Below are positions 58,047 through 64,000 of a DNA stretch of 64,000 bases, one piece after another. Position 1 is the first letter of the stretch. Each line of letters starts with the position of its first letter. Where the stretch lies: the NCBI GenBank assembly GCA_036320915.1, contig JAXBDG010000002.1, positions 2,880,001-2,944,000 on the forward strand. Direction: 5' to 3'. The notes under the pieces are model-generated. The model had not been told where the DNA came from, ran no database searches, and saw only the letters and a list, made by a program, of their open reading frames with translations. The position numbers were made by a program, and so were the translations under genes. The DNA is from Linnemannia elongata. Lineage: Eukaryota; Mortierellomycota; Mortierellomycetes; Mortierellales; Mortierellaceae.

Positions 58047-60072
58047 CTAGAGCTCGCAGCGGTGATTGGCTTGGTTGTGAGACGAAAGGACCTCCTGTTC
58101 GCTAGAACCAACATTTGCTCCAAAGAGCGCCATCGGCTGCGACTGTCGGGAAGCCTGGGCTGCCTCAGCCTTCTTGGTCGCTTCACCTAGCTCCTTCAAG
58201 TACGGATCCTCCCTGTCCACAGCCCTTACCAACAGATCCGGAAAGTTGAGCTTGAACAACTGCTGCACCTTATAGAGCTCGCCCTTGCTAGGTGCATACG
58301 TGCCCGAGTTATTGTCGATCAACAGTGTCCAGTCATTGTTGTGGTGCTCATCCTTGTACAGCCTAAACTCTCCCGCAAACAGCACCTCCGTTGCGCGGTT
58401 GGCGTGCATCGCATGCTTTGACATGAAATCCTGAAAGAATGCAGTCCCGGTCTCGGAGAAATACATGCCCTTAGGGACAATGCTGTAGGTAAAAACCACC
58501 GTCTTCAAATCCTGACCAGGATCCTTCCGCCACCTATCGCCATGAAGCAACTCGCCTAGTTCGTTTGCCGTTGCCAATGCGCCATAGACCGTGCTCCGTC
58601 CGTGGCGGTACAGCAGAGCGTGCTGAGAGTGCAGTGCGTTGCGGATGTTTTGACCATCAATCGTTTCGGCAAAGATACGCTGACTGGCCTCGTAGTCACG
58701 GTTCCAGCCCTGGTATCGCTCCGTGTCTACTCCAAAGATGTCAGCAAGGTGGTAGAGACGGATGCGGTAGGTGTAAAACTCGAGCTTCTTGTCCTTTGTC
58801 AAGACCCCTGCGGCGTAACTGGTGTGTCGAGAGTAGCGAGCAGGGCCCTTGGTCGATGGTCCCTTCAATTCAGCTGATGCACCGTAGCTCCTGATTGCAG
58901 TTGTCTAAAAAAAAATGATGTCAACTGTTAATACAAGTGATACAATAGCATGCATCACTCCCTCCCATCTTCCCACCCACGCATGTTAAGCAAGCTAGCA
59001 CGAATGCATGAAAGCCACCAGGCCGCAACAAAAATGCTTAAAACATACCTCGATGAGGAGTTGACCTTGACGACGACCATTTGGCTTCCAGAGATCGATA
59101 AAATGCTCCCGAGTACCGTCAAGATTGGCTCCAAGGACGAGCGAGGCATGGCCGAGATCAGTATCGACCATCATTTTGTTCTTGTCCTTGACCTGAATCT
59201 GCAGTTCCATCCCATCCATCACATTGAGCAGGCTCCAGGTGGCATTCCAATTGGGGTTTAGTGTTGCCCATTCAACACCGGTTCTATTGTTTTATGAAGA
59301 AACAGAAATGACAATTGTTTGATTGCCAACAGGCACAGAACACAAGGAGTACGTCAGTACAGTGTGATCTCATTGGCAGCGAACAGAAACCTATTTTTGG
59401 GTGTCATCTCACACTTTGCTCGTTTGCCGACTGAGCCTTTGCTTCTGCGTAGTTTTGTTGTTGTTGTTGTTATTGTTATTGTTGTAACGAGTGTTGATCA
59501 CGCTCAATTCCCAGCTCGATGGTATGCAAACAGTCGCTGTAATGACGAAAACGAAAAGAAAAGCACTCGGCAAAACTTACACAAACGAAAGTGAGGTCTT
59601 GTCCTCAGGCGGGCCAAGGTAAGCCTCCAAGAAAGGATCTGAGCTCAACAGGTCACCTCGAGGAAGATCCTACTCGTAATAATGCAACGCCATCAATTGG
59701 TAAGGAATTATTTTTTTGCATACATGATAAAAAGAAAAAGAAAAAGTAGGGGGGAGTAGGACTGGGCTGTTCCACTCCTTTTCTGTTGGTAGGTCTGTCT
59801 GTGCTGAAAAGCATAAATGCGAGGGAAATACAAGCACAGTGCATGTGTAACAATAGGGACTGAAGTCTGTAGTAGAGGCTTACCTTGGCGCCTTTGAAGT
59901 TGATGCTGATATCCCAGTTAGTATTGCTGAGAGAGCGAGGTTGGACGGGCTGGTTGGTAGTGGAGGAGGGAGAAGGGTGGACGAGGGCCGAGACTTTGCG
60001 GTGGATGGAGGAAAGCATCTCGGAGGGATTAGCTTTGTCGCTGTGAATGAGTTGGGAAATGAAGTTTGTCAT
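58047..60072 (-). CDS. C2-domain protein, function unknown
   Basis: Four exons (60072-59884, 59669-59581, 59283-59049, 58904-58047) encode 456 aa with matching phases. After a 45-residue Ser/Pro leader comes a C2 beta-sandwich: WDISINFKGAKDLPRGDLLS, SSDPFLEAYLG, TGVEWATLNPNWNATWSLLN, MELQIQVKDKNKM, LGHASLVLG, LLIEV. Asp residues at SSDPF and KDKNK fit Ca2+-binding loops, but some ligands look replaced. The C-terminal 270 residues (YAAGVLTKDKKLEFYTYRIR, GRSTVYGALATANELGELLH, VVFTYSIVPKGMYFSETG, NNSGTYAPSKGELYKVQQLF) form a conserved-looking domain I cannot name. Probably a cytosolic membrane-binding protein; role unknown. Confidence 0.8.
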
Positions 60073-61000
60073 TCAAAAACCAAAAAGAATGAGGAAGGGG
60101 TAAGGGTGTATGCAAGAAAGAGAGGAGAGGAGAGGAGAGGAGTTGAAGAGTGAAAGGAGCGAAGAGCGAGAAAATGAAAAATGTGGTGGCAAATTAAAGA
60201 AGAAGTGAGGATAGCCTTTGGTCGACTTGTTGGTGTTGAAAGTTGAACGGATGAATTAAAGAGGAGAAAGAGAGAGAAAGAGGAGAGAGAGAGCGTCAAG
60301 TGGCGGGTTTTCGGTCCTTTTTATGTTGTTAACAAGACCACTACACCTGGGCTGATTGCAGGGTATAGGCTGCAGGTGTCCTTCATTATTACGGCATGTA
60401 CTTTCACAAGCAAACAAGGGTGAATTGAAATCCTGACCGATGCGGGCTGTGTTCTCGCCTGCCCTCTGTCTATGAATCTGCCACACGGAGTTTTTCTCTC
60501 CTCTGTAGTCACACCTGGGCTGAAGCAAGCAATAGGGATAAAGAAAAATAGAAAGAGAGCAGCCTGTTGCTGGCTCTGCCTGTCCATGTCGTTCATTCGT
60601 CCAAAAGGTGCTTGTCCTATCGTCTATCGTGTCATCGTTCACATTTTGTCCTCTTTTTATCGTCAATCGATACCCATATGGGGCGTATCCATCTCATTCC
60701 TACTCTCCCGCCACAAATACTGCTCTAAACTCCGCACCCGATCCCAGGAAATCAAAACTAATTACAAACTCGTTGTTTTTTTTTGTTTGTTTTTTTTTTT
60801 TTTTTTTTTTTTTGTTGAAGTCTTGGCAAACGAACTACACCCTATCCGCAATTGAGTCGATGTTAATAGGCTGCCTTCATCTCCATCTCCATTTTCAAAC
60901 CTTACAATAAGTCATCATGCCAGTTTGGAGTAAAAAACTATATTGTACAAGTTATGTAAGGTAAAAAAAACTATTAAGCGTCGATCGAAGGCCGATCTTC
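60073..61000. other. Intergenic between C2 gene promoter and PPZ 3' end
   Basis: GA-rich leader next to the C2-gene start (60115-60290, GGAGAGGAGAGGAGAGG), a T run (about 60790-60813), and a 3' region of the phosphatase. No coding exon supported. Confidence 0.55.
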
Positions 61001-61982
61001 CTAGCTATTGACAACACTGCCTTGAGAACTGGCAAACAACGAATTGCTATCAGGGAGGCTGTTGCATATATAAAAATGAAAAAACATGGGCGTTAGATCA
61101 GAGGAACATGCAGCAACAAGCAACAGGCAACATAGAAGGTTACGCCTTTTGGCTCTGGACCATGGCCGGATGCACCACACACACACATACATTTCGCCCA
61201 ATCGTTCTTCCGTTTTGCCATTCAGTCTTCTTACCTGAGTCGTTGCTTATTCACTCGCCAGCCTCCGGAAGACGCCGCCAGACTTTGCATTTGCGCCCTG
61301 GCCGTTGCCTGGTCAATGGGCTTCAGCAGTTCGAAACTACAGAGCAAATCCTCGTTGACGCTCATCACCGCCCCAAAGTTGTCAAACTCGCCGCAGTAAT
61401 TGGGTGCCGAAAAGACAGTGACCAACGTCCGGTCATTGAAAAATTCGTATCCATCCTCAACCACCATGTGTGCCCGGCATACCAGATCAAAGTCGTGTTT
61501 GTTCAAAAACTTTTGGATAATGCTCCCTCCAAAGCAGTATGACACTCCACGCTCGTTATCCTCCCAGTCCAGCGCCGTCTCAGATGGATCAGACCAGAGC
61601 AAGTCGTTGAGCAGGCCATAGTCGGGAACGTCTGTTGGTCGTCGTATCGCACGGATGTCGGCCATGGTTGAGAGACTGGGAGACAATCCTCCGTGGACAC
61701 AAAAGATCTTGTTGGCGACAATTGCTGCGATCGGTAAGCAGTTGAACACATCCACGAACGCCTTCCACATCTTGATGCTCGCTCTCCGTTTGCATTCGTC
61801 ATAGAATCCGTAGACTGTGTAAATTATGAAAGATGTTTAGCAAAATTGATTAGCGGATGGCAAAGCAAACGTCGATCGGTTGCCAGGGAAAAAGTTCTAA
61901 CTCTAATCCACAGAGTTATGTGAATACAAAGCGGCGAATGCCTATATAGAAATGCTTCCCATGACGTGGTGGGCTCCCGGGG

Positions 61983-62013
<31 letters not shown>

Positions 62014-63797
62014 GAAAGCCTCAAATCCATCTTTGTCATGACCAATTTTGCTCCCTGAATGGCCAACATTAATATGTTATGCTTCAATTCTGAATTCGCG
62101 TCCATTATAGAAACACACTCAAAAGACTCATGTGTTTCTGCAGTTGTGTGATCTTGTCCAAAATCCATGATGATATCAGATGGTTGGCTCTTGGTCAACT
62201 GCGGTACGTCATTGCTCTCGCGCTACAACGGGGCAAATCACATCGGTCAGGAAGCATGCTTACCTTTGGTAACATTGGCGCATTCGTGGTTGCCACGGAG
62301 CAAGAAAAAGTTCTCTGGATACTTGATCTTGTAGCAGAACAAGAGCAATATCGTTTCCAGACTCATCCTGCCACGATCGACGTAGTCACCCAGAAACAAA
62401 AAGTTGGCCGAGGGTGGGAATCCGCACATCTCAAACAGTCGCAGCAAATCCGTGTACTGGCCGTGTATGTCGCCGACAATCTTGACGGGGGCGTTGAGCT
62501 CGATCAGCGTGGGTTGCGACAGGAAAACCTCCCGTGCTGCCTGGCAGATGGCCAAGATTTCGCTGTTCTTGAGACAGACGCTCTTTGCGATTTTTCCAGA
62601 ATATCCTGCATCCAGCAGTCGAGAGATCATGTCGTCAATGTCCATAGATTTCCCGCTCTTGTCCGATCCAAGGAATGGCAGGCGAGCAGTAGGTGACAGC
62701 TCAGAGGACCTCTTTTGACCAGCAGACAAAGGAGACGAAAGAGGCGGAGGAGTTCCCTTGAGAAGCAAGGACGAGTTGTGCGGTGTGATAACCAGGGGTG
62801 CAAGGTTATGTTTCCTGACCAAAATGGGGTTGCCTGGTGATGTCACTGCAAAAGGGATGCTCGGTGCAGGATACGACGATGGTTGCATCGATGACGGCCT
62901 CTCCTGCTGCTGCTGCTGTGGTTGCTGTGAATGTTGTTGCGGTGAGGGTTGCCTCGCCTGGGTATCTCCATGGGTGCCATTGCTCTGAGGATGGTTCGTC
63001 TGCTGTCCGTTTGAGTTACTGCTGTTGTTATTATTATTGTTGTTGTTGTTCTTATTGTGTTGGTGGTTAGGGGTGTTTTGATGACTCTCATTGGTTCCCT
63101 GAGCCATTGTATCCATCGAGCGTCGCGGTTGATCTTGCTGTTGAGAGCCCTGTCCATCCGACCCTTGTCCTCCTCCTCCTGTTGCCCTGGCTGCTGCTTT
63201 TCCTGACAATGAGTTCTGCCCAGGACCTCCTGCCGATGATGACGACGATACGGCATGATCTGCAATTCCTCCTCCATGCGGGGCGATGTAGTTGCTGGCA
63301 GTGGTAGTGGAGCTCCGTTTATCTGTATTAGCAGCTGCTGCCGATCCTGCGGCCCCGTTTCTGGATTGTTGGTCACGCTGTTGCTGGTGAACTGAACTTT
63401 GACCTGTGGTGGTTTCACTATTCGTTGTCGTCGAATAGATCGGCTGCTTGTTTGTTGCCCCCGCGATACTATTGCGGTTACTATTGTTGCTATGAGGTGT
63501 GCCACCAGCGGCAGTTGTCGTTGTTGCCGTTGTCGGATGAGTTGGTTGAGCCTGCCAGGAGTTACGGTTAACGTCTTGTGAGGATCGGGTTGGATAATTG
63601 GCTCCCTTCTTGTCCTTTAGAACGTTACTGTCGTTACTGCCCTTGCTGTGTTGTTGCTGGTGTTGTTTGCCATTGGTATTAGCGCTGTTGGTATTTGTAT
63701 TAGTGGTGGTGGTTGTGGGTGTTGTTGGTTTGGAGTCCAGGAAGGTCGAGTTGCGATTTGCCTTTGTGCTGGGCTTTTTTGAAATCTGGTTGCCCAT
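61001..63797 (-). CDS. PPZ1: PPZ-type serine/threonine protein phosphatase (PP1 family) with long N-terminal extension
   Basis: Exons 63797-62264, 61814-61235 and probably 61046-61001 give 719 aa. The N-terminus MGNQISKK is a myristoylation signal; about 390 Asn/Ser/Thr/Gln-rich residues follow, as in yeast Ppz1. The catalytic domain shows [99 protein letters not shown] and [11 protein letters not shown], all metal ligands present. Ppz phosphatases govern potassium and sodium homeostasis through Trk and ENA and are inhibited by Hal3/Vhs3. The C-terminus is ambiguous: CTCAG|GTAAGA is a strong donor that overlaps the stop; unspliced the protein ends NKQRLR (705 aa), spliced it ends [15 protein letters not shown]. 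Confidence 0.93.
61983..62011. repeat. 29-base poly-A tract in PPZ intron 1
   Basis: Equivalent to a T run in the sense of the minus-strand transcript, within the 449-nt intron. Confidence 0.9.
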
Positions 63798-64000
63798 GGC
63801 GGGTAAATGGGGAGGAGGGAGGAATGGCGCTGTTGAAATGAGCTATCGGTGTTATTATGAGCTGCGAGAAAGAGAAGGGTGGAGGGTAGAGGGTGATGGA
63901 TGCAGTCGAGGGGTGTTAGAGAGAGAGAGAGGGGAAAGAAGAGGAAAGGAGGAGGTGGCGAGGAGTATGAAGGAGAGAAAGAAAGTATGAAGAGGAGAAA

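Overview
The window looks like nuclear DNA of a filamentous early-diverging fungus, most likely Mortierellomycota or Mucoromycota (an inference from gene content, not a database match). Genes have many short spliceosomal introns (about 80-450 nt, GT..TAG/CAG) rich in T tracts. Proteins carry long Ser/Thr/Gln/Asn tracts. The set includes orthologues usually missing from baker's yeast (CLEC16A, APC7, MOCS2A) next to fungus-type PHO81 (SPX-ankyrin-GDPD) and PPZ phosphatase. No tRNA, rRNA, CRISPR or complete transposon was found.

Left part (1-31 kb): a compact run of conserved housekeeping genes. In order: a 5'-truncated F-box/WD40 protein (+), CLEC16A (-), SAGA deubiquitinase Ubp8/USP22 (+), mitoribosomal uS13m (-), molybdopterin synthase small subunit MOCS2A (+), a decayed Old Yellow Enzyme pseudogene (+) and its intact paralogue (+), proteasome ATPase RPT3 (-), ATG12 (+), mitochondrial IMP2 protease (-), APC7 (-), rRNA-processing EFG1 (+) and a hemerythrin-domain protein (-). 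Several pairs are divergent over short shared promoters. The themes are protein turnover and autophagy (F-box, USP22, RPT3, APC7, ATG12, CLEC16A) and mitochondria (uS13m, IMP2).

Middle (31-47 kb): a 2.8-kb gene-free, pyrimidine-rich stretch leads into a 1,307-residue multi-pass membrane protein with a very long disordered tail. It is followed by a cholinesterase-like protein that stops well short of a full alpha/beta hydrolase, a small four-helix membrane protein, and PHO81.

Right part (47.7-57 kb): the most unusual region. A segment holding the 3' end of PHO81, a small intergenic block and a DUF4238-type gene exists in three tandem, diverged copies. The three DUF4238 paralogues (526, 449 and 528 aa) stay open, while the accompanying pieces (PHO81 tails, antisense first exons of a carboxylesterase, a unit-A-only exon) are relics. 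Their shared upstream region keeps a TATA box, a GATCGRTCGACTC-type box and a possible leader intron. This is the best candidate for an undescribed, locally expanding gene system.

Far right (58-64 kb): a C2-domain protein and a PPZ-type phosphatase with an N-terminal myristoylation signal, both on the minus strand. Exon boundaries were deduced by hand from splice consensus, reading-frame continuity and family alignment from memory. Most joins give uninterrupted, divisible-by-three coding sequences.
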